Assembly: GCA_016841675.1 (NCBI GenBank) | Contig: JAENYQ010000012.1 | Coordinates: forward strand, 1 to 58,940 | Origin: Desulfotomaculum sp. | Lineage (GTDB): Bacteria > Bacillota > Desulfotomaculia > Desulfotomaculales > Desulfallaceae | Direction of reading: 5' to 3' | DNA: 58,940 nucleotides | In this document: piece after piece, positions 8,508 to 16,270 of the stretch | Position numbering within the stretch: the first letter of the stretch is position 1 | How the letters are laid out: every line of letters begins with the position of its first letter | Notes under the pieces: generated by a model | Told to the model about the DNA's origin: nothing | Database searches by the model: none | The model's input: only the letters and a program-made list of their open reading frames with translations | Position numbers and translations under genes: made by a program

Positions 8508-9241
8508 GGCCGGCCCTCCTGCACTATGTTAATTTATATAAAACTAAGCAAGATTTTAATACTGGGGGTCACTACATTTGGCTTGTCATTGTTATAAATA
8601 AAAGAAGTGAAGAACCTTGTCATTAAGCCTGTCATTCTGAGCGTAGCGAAGAATCTTAAAGACTAGATCCTTCGCTACGCTCAGGATGACAAGCTTAATC
8701 TTGACGAAGGTAGATTGTATTCGTTTATCGTGGTGCGGGTACGCATGGTCATTCTGAGCGAAGTGAAGAATCTAGGTCCTTCGTTCGCTCAGGGTGACAG
8801 CTATAAAGTCTATTTTCAGTATAGCTGCCCAAGCTGCGCGCAGCGTTAATAGTGGGTGAAACCTATTTTTCAGGACAACTTGATGTTGTAGGGGCACCCC
8901 TTGCGGGTGCCCCTGCGAGGATGACAGCTTTACTAAAAGTGTATTTTCTAGACTAGTCACCATGCCTGTGTCACGGCATCAGCAGATAGATGAAAAAACA
9001 AGTCTTTGCGGGCTAACCGGTTCCATTGGGGACACACCCATCCTTTTCTTGATTCGAAAGTTTGTCTTTAATGCCCAAGTAGGACATTGTGCGTGTCCGG
9101 GCAACCCCTGGGGTTGCCCGGACAAGTATTTTTGGATAGTATTCTGTAATGGGCAGTGTTTATCCTGCCTGCGCCGATGAAGGTTGTTAAGAGTAAATGG
9201 CGGTCACCGCCTAAGGTTTTTATTATATTGGGGGTGTCGTA
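8508..9241. repeat. Repeat-rich spacer with hairpin copies and GC palindromes
   Basis: No gene is seen in this 734-bp spacer. Hairpin copies lie at 8631-8690 and 8748-8798, separated by the linker aagcttaatcttgacgaagg...gtacgcatg; this order is inverted relative to 4622-4680. Two compact GC-rich palindromes follow: GGGGCACCC/GGGTGCCCC at about 8889-8912 and GTCCGGGCAACCCC/GGGGTTGCCCGGAC at about 9093-9121. A lone GGGGACACACC motif is near 9035. The mosaic suggests repeated insertion of short non-coding elements. Confidence 0.6.
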
Positions 9242-10039
9242 TTGTACGAGCGTTACCTGGACGTATCATGGGCTGTTAATTATCTGGATGAAGTGATGGG
9301 TACGGACTGGCTGAAGGAAAGTTTGAAGCTGCTCAAGGGATATGCCAGCGGCGGAGGCAGTTTTGGACGGGGTATTGATTTATCGGCCTGTGAAGTTTCA
9401 GAGACGGCTTATTACTGGTACAGGGCCAGGGAAGAGCTAGCGCTTGACATTATCGGCGGTCAGGGGCCCGGCCTTTACGCACTGCAGGCCGCCGTTATTG
9501 GCGACGACCTTTGGGTGCTGCGGGACAGCCAAGGGTTGTCAGAAAGGGTTGAAGGGCTTAAACAACCGGCGGATGCCGGGCAAGTGATTACAGAACTGGT
9601 CATTGCCGCCGGGTATGCCCGAAGTGGTCGCCGGGTGGTTTTTACAAACCAGGTTGGTATTTTTAATGTCCTGGGGCCAAAAATAAACGTCTATTTAGAA
9701 CATTGCAACCGCTGCCCCGGGCCTGGGAATGGGAATACAAGAGTAGATAAAATGGTAAGCAGTGAAGGATGCACTCAAAACCAGCCGGATACTGCGTTTT
9801 CGGTTTTCTACCGCTATCAAAACAAGCCCGGTTTAAATTCATACTGTGACTTTTATGACGCTGAGCCCGGCGGAATGGATTGCGCCGGGAGCGGGGACCT
9901 GGTTGTGAATTGTAGTTTTATTGCCCGCCAAGGTCCCCGGGGACCAGAAATAGTGCGCAGCTACGCGTTAGCCGAAGGCCATCAACCAGCTCCGGACAGG
10001 CATATTCCCAACGAAATTATTATGCCGGTGCGGGAATAG
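9242..10039 (+). CDS. Hypothetical protein, 265 aa
   Basis: A complete open frame with no family I recognise. The start is TTG at 9242, about six bases after GGGGGTG. The N-terminal half is mixed alpha/beta (AGQVITELVIAAGYARSGRRV). The C-terminal half carries a cysteine/proline/glycine-rich patch (HCNRCPGPGNGNTRVDKMVS) and further scattered cysteines, which might bind metal or form disulfides. No signal peptide or membrane helix is evident. It is isolated between a repeat-rich spacer and a convergent minus-strand gene. Codon use and a clean start support a real gene; function is unknown. Confidence 0.65.
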   Translation: MYERYLDVSWAVNYLDEVMGTDWLKESLKLLKGYASGGGSFGRGIDLSACEVSETAYYWYRAREELALDIIGGQGPGLYALQAAVIGDDLWVLRDSQGLSERVEGLKQPADAGQVITELVIAAGYARSGRRVVFTNQVGIFNVLGPKINVYLEHCNRCPGPGNGNTRVDKMVSSEGCTQNQPDTAFSVFYRYQNKPGLNSYCDFYDAEPGGMDCAGSGDLVVNCSFIARQGPRGPEIVRSYALAEGHQPAPDRHIPNEIIMPVRE

Positions 10040-10079
10040 TGCAGACACGTATCGGAGCAATGTACGTTTACTCGAATTC

Positions 10080-10104
10080 GGACTAGTGCCCAAAGGCACT
10101 AGTC
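10080..10104. terminator. Hairpin between convergent genes
   Basis: GACTAGTGCC and GGCACTAGTC form a perfect 10-bp stem with a 4-nt loop between the plus-strand gene ending at 10039 and the minus-strand gene ending at 10099. There is no T run, so terminator function is only suggested by position. Confidence 0.45.
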
Positions 10105-10347
10105 TTCGCACTGGCATTCATGTTCCGTAATTACCGGCCTGACCATCAGTGCAGCTGTTTCACCCAACTTGCCGGGGCCCGGGTGCAAGAGACGCAGCAC
10201 CAGGGCGGCACCGTAAAGCTGGCCGTGCAGGTATGCTTGATAGTTTTCACCGACCTCGGCTGTGCGAGCTTTTTTTACGTCCTCCGTCAATTGGGATAGG
10301 TAAGCTAATACTTGTTCGGTATTACCAGGCAGGGGCTCACAGCTCAT
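10099..10347 (-). CDS. Small hypothetical protein, 82 aa
   Basis: A short acidic, helical protein (AYLSQLTEDVKKARTAEVGENYQAYLHGQLYGAALVL...) ending in a cysteine-containing tail HECQCED. Its ATG at 10347 overlaps the 3' end of the MBL-hydrolase gene, suggesting translational coupling; a GTG at 10356 is the alternative start. I do not recognise the family. The C-terminal H-x-C-x-C could bind metal, but that is speculation. Confidence 0.55.
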   Translation of the reverse strand: MSCEPLPGNTEQVLAYLSQLTEDVKKARTAEVGENYQAYLHGQLYGAALVLRLLHPGPGKLGETAALMVRPVITEHECQCED

Positions 10348-11023
10348 AGCTATCACCGGGTTGCATTATAACAACCCGGGCCGGTGTTTCTTTTTCCACG
10401 TCTTGCTTGAACTCTTCAGGATTTTGAGCAATCAGCGGCCAGGTGTTGTAGTGCATGGGTATAACAACGCTCGGTTTAATCAGTTTTACTGCTTCCAATG
10501 CGTCGTCGGGCCCCATGGTGAAGTTGTCGCCGATGGGCAGCAGGGCCAGATCTATAGGTTGACGTTTGCCAATCAAGCCCATGTCGCTGAAAAGCCCGGT
10601 ATCGCCGGAATGGTAAACTGTTTTGCCATCCAGGTTGATAACAAAACCACAGGGGTTACCTAAGTAGTGAATTGTCCCGTCTTCGTCTACCATGCCGCTG
10701 CCATGCAGGGCCGGTATTAGTTTAACTTGCACCGGACCAAAACGGTTGCTCCCGCCAATGTGCATGGCGTGAGTCTGAACCCCAAACTGGGCGCAATAGC
10801 TAGCTAACTCGAACACTGAAACAATTGTAGCTCCGCTGCTTTTGGCAATAGCTACGGTGTCTCCCATGTGGTCAGCGTGCCCGTGCGTTACAAGTATCAA
10901 GTCTACGTTGATATCTTCCGGTTTGATTTTGGTCATCGGGTTGCCGGTAATAAAGGGATCAATTAGAATTTTGGTTTCGCCTTCCAGCAAAAAGCAGGAG
11001 TGACCCATAAAGGTAACTTTCAT
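10337..11023 (-). CDS. Metal-dependent hydrolase, UPF0173 MBL-fold
   Basis: A metallo-beta-lactamase-fold protein of 228 residues in the UPF0173 (YtkL-like) family. The opening MKVTFMGHSCFLLEG, the metal motif THGHADHMGD near 52 and later histidines in YHSGDTGLF and MHYNTWPLI form the di-metal site. The reaction and substrate are not known. The ATG at 11023 is chosen because AAAGGAGA lies just upstream; a longer frame to 11041 starts inside that ribosome site. It is followed 27 bp upstream by meaB, so the two may be one operon. Confidence 0.9.
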   Translation of the reverse strand: MKVTFMGHSCFLLEGETKILIDPFITGNPMTKIKPEDINVDLILVTHGHADHMGDTVAIAKSSGATIVSVFELASYCAQFGVQTHAMHIGGSNRFGPVQVKLIPALHGSGMVDEDGTIHYLGNPCGFVINLDGKTVYHSGDTGLFSDMGLIGKRQPIDLALLPIGDNFTMGPDDALEAVKLIKPSVVIPMHYNTWPLIAQNPEEFKQDVEKETPARVVIMQPGDSYEL

Positions 11024-11050
11024 AAAACAATCTCCTTTCAAGTTGTTGTT

Positions 11051-12013
11051 CTAGCAATTATTACCTTGTTTTTCTGACTTGAGATGCTCCAAAATTTTAT
11101 TAGACGCTGAGTAGGGGTCCATTTCTCGGGCGGTTACCCTGTCCAGAAGTTCATTTACCCGGTCGGGCAGTTTTAACTGAGTGAATATTTGTTGCTGCCA
11201 TTTGTGGATGGTGATATCCAGTGTTTCGGCCCGCATCCTTTCACTGCGTTTGGAATGCAAAATATTGTGGTCCAAAAGGTACGCGCGGTGTTTTTGTATG
11301 TCTCCCACCAGGTTGTTGACGCCCTGGCCGTTTAAACACGAAACCGGCACTACCGGAGGCCGCCAGCCTTCGTGCGAACTTTGCTGGTCCAGCATAATCT
11401 GCACTTCGGCAACCACCTTGTCAGCACCGGGAAGGTCGCACTTGTTAACGGCAAAGATATCAGCTATTTCCATAATCCCGGCTTTAATGGTCTGAATAGC
11501 GTCTCCGGCGCCGGGAGTTAAGACCACCACGGTGGTATCCGCGACATGCATAATATCCAATTCTGCCTGACCAACGCCCACTGTTTCGATGATTACCCAG
11601 TCAAACCCGAATGCGTCCATCGCTTTAACCACCTCCTTGGTGGCTTTGGCCAGCCCTCCCAGACTACCCCTAGTGCTCATACTGCGTATAAAAACTCCCT
11701 TGTCCAAGGCATGATCCTGCATTCTGATGCGGTCACCCAGCAGTGCGCCGCCGGTAAAAGGACTGGATGGGTCTACAGCAATAATACCTACGGTTTGCCC
11801 TGCCGAACGTAGCGTTTTTACCACTTGGTCCACCAGTGAACTCTTGCCCGCGCCCGGAGAGCCTGTAAAACCAAGCACGTATGCTTGCCCGGTCAGGTAG
11901 AACAACTCTTTAAGTATATTTTCGTGGCTGGGGTCTTGGTTTTCTAACAGGGAAATGACACGGGCCAGTGCCCTTGTTTCGCTGGTTTTAAATCTTTCCA
12001 TAATATTTTCCAT
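11051..12013 (-). CDS. meaB: Methylmalonyl-CoA mutase-associated GTPase MeaB/ArgK
   Basis: A G3E P-loop GTPase of 320 residues that protects and reactivates B12-dependent acyl-CoA mutases. Seen: Walker A GFTGSPGAGKSSLVDQV, the switch region AVDPSSPFTGGALLGDRIRM, Walker B-like VIIETVGVGQAELD and the guanine motif VNKCDL. ATG at 12013 follows TGGAGGT by eight bases. No mutase gene is in the window, so its partner must be elsewhere. The presence of a corrinoid-enzyme chaperone fits the cobalamin operon further along. Confidence 0.93.
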   Translation of the reverse strand: MENIMERFKTSETRALARVISLLENQDPSHENILKELFYLTGQAYVLGFTGSPGAGKSSLVDQVVKTLRSAGQTVGIIAVDPSSPFTGGALLGDRIRMQDHALDKGVFIRSMSTRGSLGGLAKATKEVVKAMDAFGFDWVIIETVGVGQAELDIMHVADTTVVVLTPGAGDAIQTIKAGIMEIADIFAVNKCDLPGADKVVAEVQIMLDQQSSHEGWRPPVVPVSCLNGQGVNNLVGDIQKHRAYLLDHNILHSKRSERMRAETLDITIHKWQQQIFTQLKLPDRVNELLDRVTAREMDPYSASNKILEHLKSEKQGNNC

Positions 12014-12118
12014 TCCCGTGGACCTCCAGTGCATGTAAATGTTTGAATCTCCGGTTAAAGGTTAAGTTTTCGCCGTTTAAAGGTTGAAATCCTGTTTAAA
12101 TGATCAAATTGAGCTAAT

Positions 12119-12144
12119 AAAAAACCCCCTGGCTAGGAAGGGGG
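12119..12144 (-). terminator. Minus-strand terminator upstream of meaB
   Basis: On the minus strand CCCCCT/AGGGGG closes an eight-base loop and is followed by TTTTTT. It lies 106 bp upstream of the meaB start, so it is either the end of a transcript entering from the right or an attenuator in the meaB leader. Confidence 0.6.
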
Positions 12145-12318
12145 ACAAAAAGACCGGTTTTCAGGATATTTCTCCATTAACACTTGAATTATTACCGTTT
12201 AAGGATTATTCATTCCCTTATTTACGTGCTGTATATAAAATAAGAATAACCAAAGTGTTAATAACCTAATCTCCTCTCCCTTTCTCCGCTGTATCTTTTG
12301 GATACAGCTATTTTTTTT
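12125..12318 (+). ncRNA. Candidate structured RNA (orientation uncertain)
   Basis: An AT-rich segment without a convincing gene. ATTAACACTT (12176-12185) pairs with AAGTGTTAAT (12253-12262). Inside these lie GGATTATTC/GAATAACC and CTTATTT/AAATAAG pairs, giving a long rod-like hairpin. It ends in a strong plus-strand terminator (12288-12318) and is bounded on the left by a minus-strand terminator. The shape recalls regulatory RNAs of about 190 nt, but I could not match it to a known family, and no clear promoter is visible. Confidence 0.3.
12288..12318 (+). terminator. Rho-independent terminator, plus strand
   Basis: GCTGTATC TTTTG GATACAGC forms a perfect 8-bp stem, followed by TA and eight T. 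No plus-strand protein gene lies immediately upstream, which is why a non-coding transcript is suggested for 12125-12318. Confidence 0.75.
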
Positions 12319-12636
12319 CATGGTTATACAGTTAATAAATAAGTGGTACAGCGTCGTGTCATTGCTATGAATAAAACGAATTTGTCATTCTGAGCGTAGC
12401 GAAGAATCTTAAAGACTAGATCCTTCGCTACGCTCAGGATGACAAGCTTAATCTTGACGAAGGTAGATTGTATTCGTTTATCGTGGTGCGGGTACGCATG
12501 GTCATTCTGAACGAAGTGAAGAATCTAGATCCTTCGCTAACGCTCTTAGATGACAGCTCTCCCCCCGCGGTGCACAATTGTTTATTAAAAATGTTTATCT
12601 CATCAATGGGGATACTGAGTAAAGGGAATAATCATG
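12319..12636 (-). mobile_element. MITE-like composite repeat, inverted copy
   Basis: This carries the same blocks as 4529-5074 in reverse: catggttatac end, gtggtacagcgtcgtgtcat, hairpin copy 12384-12443, linker with tcgtttatcgtggtgcgggt, hairpin copy 12501-12554, ctctccccccgcggtgcaca, and the AGTAAAGGGAATAATCATG end. There is no coding sequence. The remaining bases to trxB contain a GGGGACA-type hairpin (12693-12725) and a short CTGACTA repeat. Confidence 0.65.
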
Positions 12637-12692
12637 TTATTCTTTAGTAATTAGTTAGTTGGTAGTTAGTGGAAGTGAGATATTGATGGCAA

Positions 12693-12725
12693 GGGGACAC
12701 CCCTTCCAGATCGAGGAATGTCCCC
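12693..12725. repeat. GGGGACA-type REP-like hairpin
   Basis: GGGGACA...TTCC and GGAATGTCCCC form an imperfect stem-loop. Related hairpins with the same GGGGACA/TGTCCCC ends recur at 16020-16070, 16130-16180, 47829-47863, 56369-56417, 56430-56478 and 58773-58809. Confidence 0.6.
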
Positions 12726-12763
12726 AATGTAATGTTTTACGGTTAACTCATTCTGACTACTGA

Positions 12764-13678
12764 CTACTGTTCAATATACTTTTCTGCTGCTACGGCGGCG
12801 ATGGCCCCATCGGCAACGGCGGTAACTACCTGACGCAGCAGCTTCTGCCTAATATCCCCGGCGGCAAATATGCCGGGTTTGGATGTGTGCATTTCATCGT
12901 CGGTAACGATATAACCTTTTGGGTTCAGCTGAATCAAGCCGCTGACAATTTCAGATACAGGCCGTGTGCCTACGTATGCGAAAACACCATCTACCTTAAG
13001 GGAACTGGTTTGGCCAGTAACAACATTTTTTAATAAAATCTCCTGCACTGTTTGTTCACCGCGAATTTCTTCTACAATATTTGACCAATGAAAAACTATC
13101 TGTTCGTTAACTTGGGCCCGTTGCTGCAAAATCTTAGTTGCTCTAAGTTCATCCCTGCGATGAATAAGGTGCACCCGACTGGCAAATTTGGTCAGGTAAA
13201 GTGCCTCCTCGACAGCGGCGTCACCACCGCCTACCACAGCTACTTCTTTGCCTTTAAAAAAGGCACCGTCACAGGTGGCGCAGTATGATACACCGCGACC
13301 GTGGAATTTTGCTTCCCCCGGGATATCCAGCTTCTGGGACTGTGCTCCCGTGGTCAAAATTATTGTTTTGGTTTTAATCTCGCCATCGTCGGTAATCACG
13401 GTAAAATAACCTTCACCTTCGATGATGGACTCGGCATTGGCACTTTGTACCTCCAACCCAAACCCGCGGGCCTGGGCATCCATTTGCATCATCAATTCCG
13501 GACCGCCTATACCTTCGGCAAAGCCAGGATAATTTTCAATCATTTCGGTACTGGCGGCAAGACCACCGGGCATACCCTTTTCAATGAGTACCGTCTTTAG
13601 GGCCGCTCTGGATGCGTATATACCCGCGGCTAATCCAGCCGGACCACCGCCGATGATTGTTACATCATAAATTGACAT
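12764..13678 (-). CDS. trxB: Thioredoxin reductase
   Basis: A flavoprotein of 304 residues that reduces thioredoxin with NADPH. Seen: FAD motif GGGPAGLAAGIYASRA near the N-terminus, the redox-active CATC near 137 (in YCATCDGAFF), the second nucleotide motif GGGDAAVEEALYLT and the C-terminal FAD contact GIFAAGDIRQ. ATG at 13678 is preferred because the longer frame begins inside the GGAGGTG ribosome site. A consensus promoter lies at 13724-13752 and overlaps an inverted repeat shared with the divergent XRE regulator gene, so transcription may be controlled by that regulator. Confidence 0.95.
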   Translation of the reverse strand: MSIYDVTIIGGGPAGLAAGIYASRAALKTVLIEKGMPGGLAASTEMIENYPGFAEGIGGPELMMQMDAQARGFGLEVQSANAESIIEGEGYFTVITDDGEIKTKTIILTTGAQSQKLDIPGEAKFHGRGVSYCATCDGAFFKGKEVAVVGGGDAAVEEALYLTKFASRVHLIHRRDELRATKILQQRAQVNEQIVFHWSNIVEEIRGEQTVQEILLKNVVTGQTSSLKVDGVFAYVGTRPVSEIVSGLIQLNPKGYIVTDDEMHTSKPGIFAAGDIRQKLLRQVVTAVADGAIAAVAAEKYIEQ

Positions 13679-13723
13679 TTTACTGTCCGTCACCTCCTGA
13701 AAATTCAGAGAAATACTTTTGGT

Positions 13724-13752
13724 ATAATATCGTAGTTATGTAATATTGTCAA
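13724..13752 (-). promoter_or_regulatory. Sigma-A promoter of trxB
   Basis: On the minus strand TTGACA (13752-13747) is separated by exactly 17 bases from TATTAT (13729-13724), about 45 bp upstream of the trxB start codon. Confidence 0.8.
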
Positions 13753-13771
13753 TGTCGATATGCTGACATTG
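13750..13771. promoter_or_regulatory. Putative operator between trxB and XRE gene
   Basis: CAATGTC - 8 bases - GACATTG is a perfect 7-bp inverted repeat. It overlaps the trxB -35 box and lies 22 bp before the XRE start codon. Position and symmetry suit a dimeric helix-turn-helix repressor. Binding is inferred. Confidence 0.5.
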
Positions 13772-13792
13772 TTGGTTAGGAGGAGTATTCTT

Positions 13793-14164
13793 GTGGATAG
13801 CGAAGGCGGAGTAGTTCTGGGTAAAAAAATCAAGGAGACCCGTCTGAAACTGGGTTTGACCCAGGAAGGTCTGGGCAAACGGGTCGAACTGCATTACAGC
13901 TATATCGGTCAGGTAGAACGCGGCAACAAGGTTCCGTCTATTAGGACGCTGAAAAGAATTGCCTTGGCATTAAATATTCAGGTTGAGTCACTGTTATAGA
14001 AAGATGTCGGCCGAGGAAGCGGCGACGAGGATATTCTGGTGCGTGAGTTGGTAAACGTGGTCAGGGATTGCTCGCCCGGGGAATTAAAACTGATTTTGAA
14101 CATTGTCAGGCAGTTAAAACGGTATTTCAATGAGCCTTCTACAAAGAGCTATTCCGTTAATTAG
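13793..14164 (+). pseudogene. XRE-family regulator interrupted by in-frame amber codon
   Basis: GTG at 13793, nine bases after AGGAGG, opens a 68-residue helix-turn-helix domain (GKKIKETRLKLGLTQEGLGKRVELHYSYIGQVERGNKVPS...). A TAG at 13997-13999 ends it. The same frame then continues without another stop for 54 codons to TAG at 14162. That continuation (EDILVRELVNVVRDCSPGEL, then LKLILNIVRQLKRYF) looks like the amphipathic C-terminal helix common in Firmicute XRE proteins of about 120 residues. Either this is a recent nonsense mutation, a short functional regulator followed by a relic, or a read-through product. It is divergent from trxB, with a shared palindromic operator. Confidence 0.7.
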
Positions 14165-14263
14165 CTGCACTAGCAGGTTGCTGAGCATAGTGTCCTCCTT
14201 TAAATCATATACAAGGGGCCTGCCGCCCCGCGGCGGGCCCCTGTATACTGTTTAAGACATTGA

Positions 14264-14782
14264 TTACATTTCGACCGGCACTTTTTTCAGCAGGGTCCAC
14301 TGCTGGTCTTTAACTTGTAAGAGGTACACAGGGCTTTTAACTGGCTCTTGGTTTTCCAAGAAGGTGGTTACACCCGAGACACCGGGATACTCTTTAGTTT
14401 GAGCTAACGCTTCAACAAACACCTTGGGATCGGCGCTGTCAGCTCTTTCCATGGCATCGCAGATAATTTTCAAAGCGTCGTAACCCTGAGCGATAAACAG
14501 TTCGGCTTCTTTGTTATACTTTGCCTGCACGTCTGCTATAAACTTGGCGGTTTCTTCAGTGGGCTGCTCAGGGGAGAACCCGCAGTAGGAAATGCTGCTT
14601 TCAACGGCTTCGCCGCCTATTTCAGTGATGGCATCTTTAAAAATTTTGCTCAGGCTAACGCTGAATTCACTGTTAACGGCAGTAATCAGGGCCACTTTTT
14701 TGAAGCCCAATTCGTTAATCATATAATCAATAGTAGCGGGACCGCCTACGGTGTCCAGCAGCGTATTGCGGAAGATGTTCCT
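14264..14782 (-). pseudogene. Remnant of LivK-type amino-acid-binding protein
   Basis: A C-terminal fragment of a periplasmic-binding-protein (Peripla_BP_6) solute receptor. Recognisable sequence starts at RNIFRNTLLDTVGGPATIDY, without a start codon, and continues through LGFKKVALITAVNSEFSVSL. At GGEAVES it jumps directly to the C-lobe segment (FSPEQPTEETAKFIADVQAK ... GYDALKIICDAMERA). In full-length homologues these two parts are separated by roughly 80-90 residues, so there is an internal deletion as well as loss of the signal peptide and N-lobe. ATG at 14722 could open a 152-residue frame, but no functional receptor would result. Confidence 0.75.
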
Positions 14783-14822
14783 GCAGGTTGTTCCTTGGCA
14801 TAGGTAAATTAATTTAACAATT

Positions 14823-15206
14823 GAGGTTTAAATAATCTAAATTAAGTTAAATTAAGCCGGTTTGCATGATGTATGCACATATACATTTCTGCAAACCGGC
14901 TTCTGTTGCCGTAAATTACCTTAATAAAATTTAAAGGTCGAAGATTATCGAAAATAATTGTTGGGTGTAATTATAAAATAACATGGTTATACCCTTTACT
15001 CAGTAATCCCCATTGATGAGATAAACACTTTTAATAAACAATTGTGCACCGCGGGGGAAGAGCTGTCATCCTGAGCGTTAGCGAAGGATCTAGATTCTTC
15101 ACTTCGTTCAGAATGACACGACGCTGTACCACTTACTGAGTTAACCGTATAAACATGTTATAAAATAATTCTAGATCAAAAACAATAGTAGACCAGGAAG
15201 CGCTAA
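14823..15206. repeat. Spacer with perfect hairpin and composite repeat
   Basis: Two structures fill this spacer. AAGCCGGTTTGCA (14854-14866) and its exact complement (14890-14902) form a 13-bp stem with a smaller ATGTAT/ATACAT stem inside. A MITE-like element at 14982-15156 carries one hairpin copy (15065-15117) and ends in catggttatac and gtataaacatg, which are inverted with respect to each other. No gene is recognised. Confidence 0.6.
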
Positions 15207-15950
15207 TTACATTTTTTGAGCCACGTAAAAGTGACGCACGCTGCTGTTGTCAGCGGGTTTAAAACCGAAAGCGTTAAAACTGCCCAGTATCTTGAATCCG
15301 GTATCTGATAGACTGGAAACTATTTCCAGCGGGTGGTAGCCTTTTTCCTGGTGTATTTCGGTCCATTTATGATAGATATTCCCTTCACGAACGAAAGCGA
15401 GCAGTTTGATGGTCCAAATTTCACTTGCCTGAACATAACCGGATTCCCAAATCAGGGTCATATCTCGTTCGTCTACCACCACCGGGGTGTTATCAGACCC
15501 AGACAACCAGGTGACCCGGTTCAAGTCAAAAATAAAGGTACCCCCCGGGCGCAGATTGTTATTAACCCGCTTGAAGGTTTGTCTGATATCTTTGATATCC
15601 AGCAGATAGTTCAGCCCATCGTGGAAACAGGTAATCAGGTCCACTTGTTCAGGCAGCGCCAGTTCACGCATGTCTTGCTGAATGAAATAAACGTCCAAGT
15701 TTTGGGTCTGGGCCTTTGACTGGGCCAGGTCCAGCATGGCCCTTGATATGTCCACGCCCACGGTTTTATAACCACGGTGGGCAAACGGAAACACAGTATT
15801 GCCTGTGCCGCAGGCAATATCGGCGATGCTTGCTGCTTGGAGGCCAAAGCGGCCTAGCAATTCTTCGACATAATCGCACCAGCCGTCAAAGTCAACTCCG
15901 GATACCAGGTAATCATATATCTGAGCCAGCCCGCTGTACTTCTTGGTCAT
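15207..15950 (-). CDS. Class I SAM-dependent methyltransferase
   Basis: A 247-residue Rossmann-fold methyltransferase. Motif I is IADIACGTGNTVFPFAHRGY near 42-61, followed by the acidic VGVDISRAML, and VDLITCFHDGLNYLL near 105 matches motif IV. The N-terminal YSGLAQIYDYLVSGVDFDGW is typical of YbxB/UbiE-like small-molecule methyltransferases of Firmicutes. The substrate cannot be deduced. ATG at 15950 follows AGGTGTGAT. It stands alone between repeats. Confidence 0.88.
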   Translation of the reverse strand: MTKKYSGLAQIYDYLVSGVDFDGWCDYVEELLGRFGLQAASIADIACGTGNTVFPFAHRGYKTVGVDISRAMLDLAQSKAQTQNLDVYFIQQDMRELALPEQVDLITCFHDGLNYLLDIKDIRQTFKRVNNNLRPGGTFIFDLNRVTWLSGSDNTPVVVDERDMTLIWESGYVQASEIWTIKLLAFVREGNIYHKWTEIHQEKGYHPLEIVSSLSDTGFKILGSFNAFGFKPADNSSVRHFYVAQKM

Positions 15951-16270
15951 TTTTTATATCACACCTGCATTTAATTTTTAAAGAAGACTTGGTTCAGGTG
16001 GGGTTTTGAACCATACGTTGGGGACATACCTCGACCCAAAAGTTTGACCTATTAGCAGAGGTGTGTCCCCTATCCGCTAACCCTTAGCCGCACTTATTTC
16101 GAGCTTACAGCCTGTTAATCCCATTAGTTGGGGACATTCCTGTCCCCAAAGAAATACCCATGCTTCAGCAGGTGTGTCCCTTTTCCTTATGCGAGGGCGG
16201 GGTCTTACAGGCTGTGCGAAGATAAGCCCCCGGTGATCTGTTGGATTACCAGGGGCTTATGAAAATTTGC
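15951..16270. repeat. Spacer with two REP-like hairpins and adk 3' hairpin
   Basis: GGGGACA-type hairpins are at 16020-16070 (GGGGACATACCTC...GAGGTGTGTCCCC) and 16130-16180. A stem at 16222-16260 (TAAGCCCC...GGGGCTTA, with an inner GGT/ACC pair) lies just beyond the adk stop and may act as its terminator, though no T run follows. No gene is present. Confidence 0.6.

Noticed and set aside
12084-12269. 61-residue plus-strand frame
   Set aside because: No ribosome site, low-complexity AT-rich composition, and it overlaps a predicted hairpin RNA and a terminator.
13997-14164. Pyrrolysine insertion at the XRE amber codon
   Set aside because: No Pyl-type methyltransferase context or pyl genes are visible, and TAG is an ordinary stop elsewhere in the window; kept only as a remote option.
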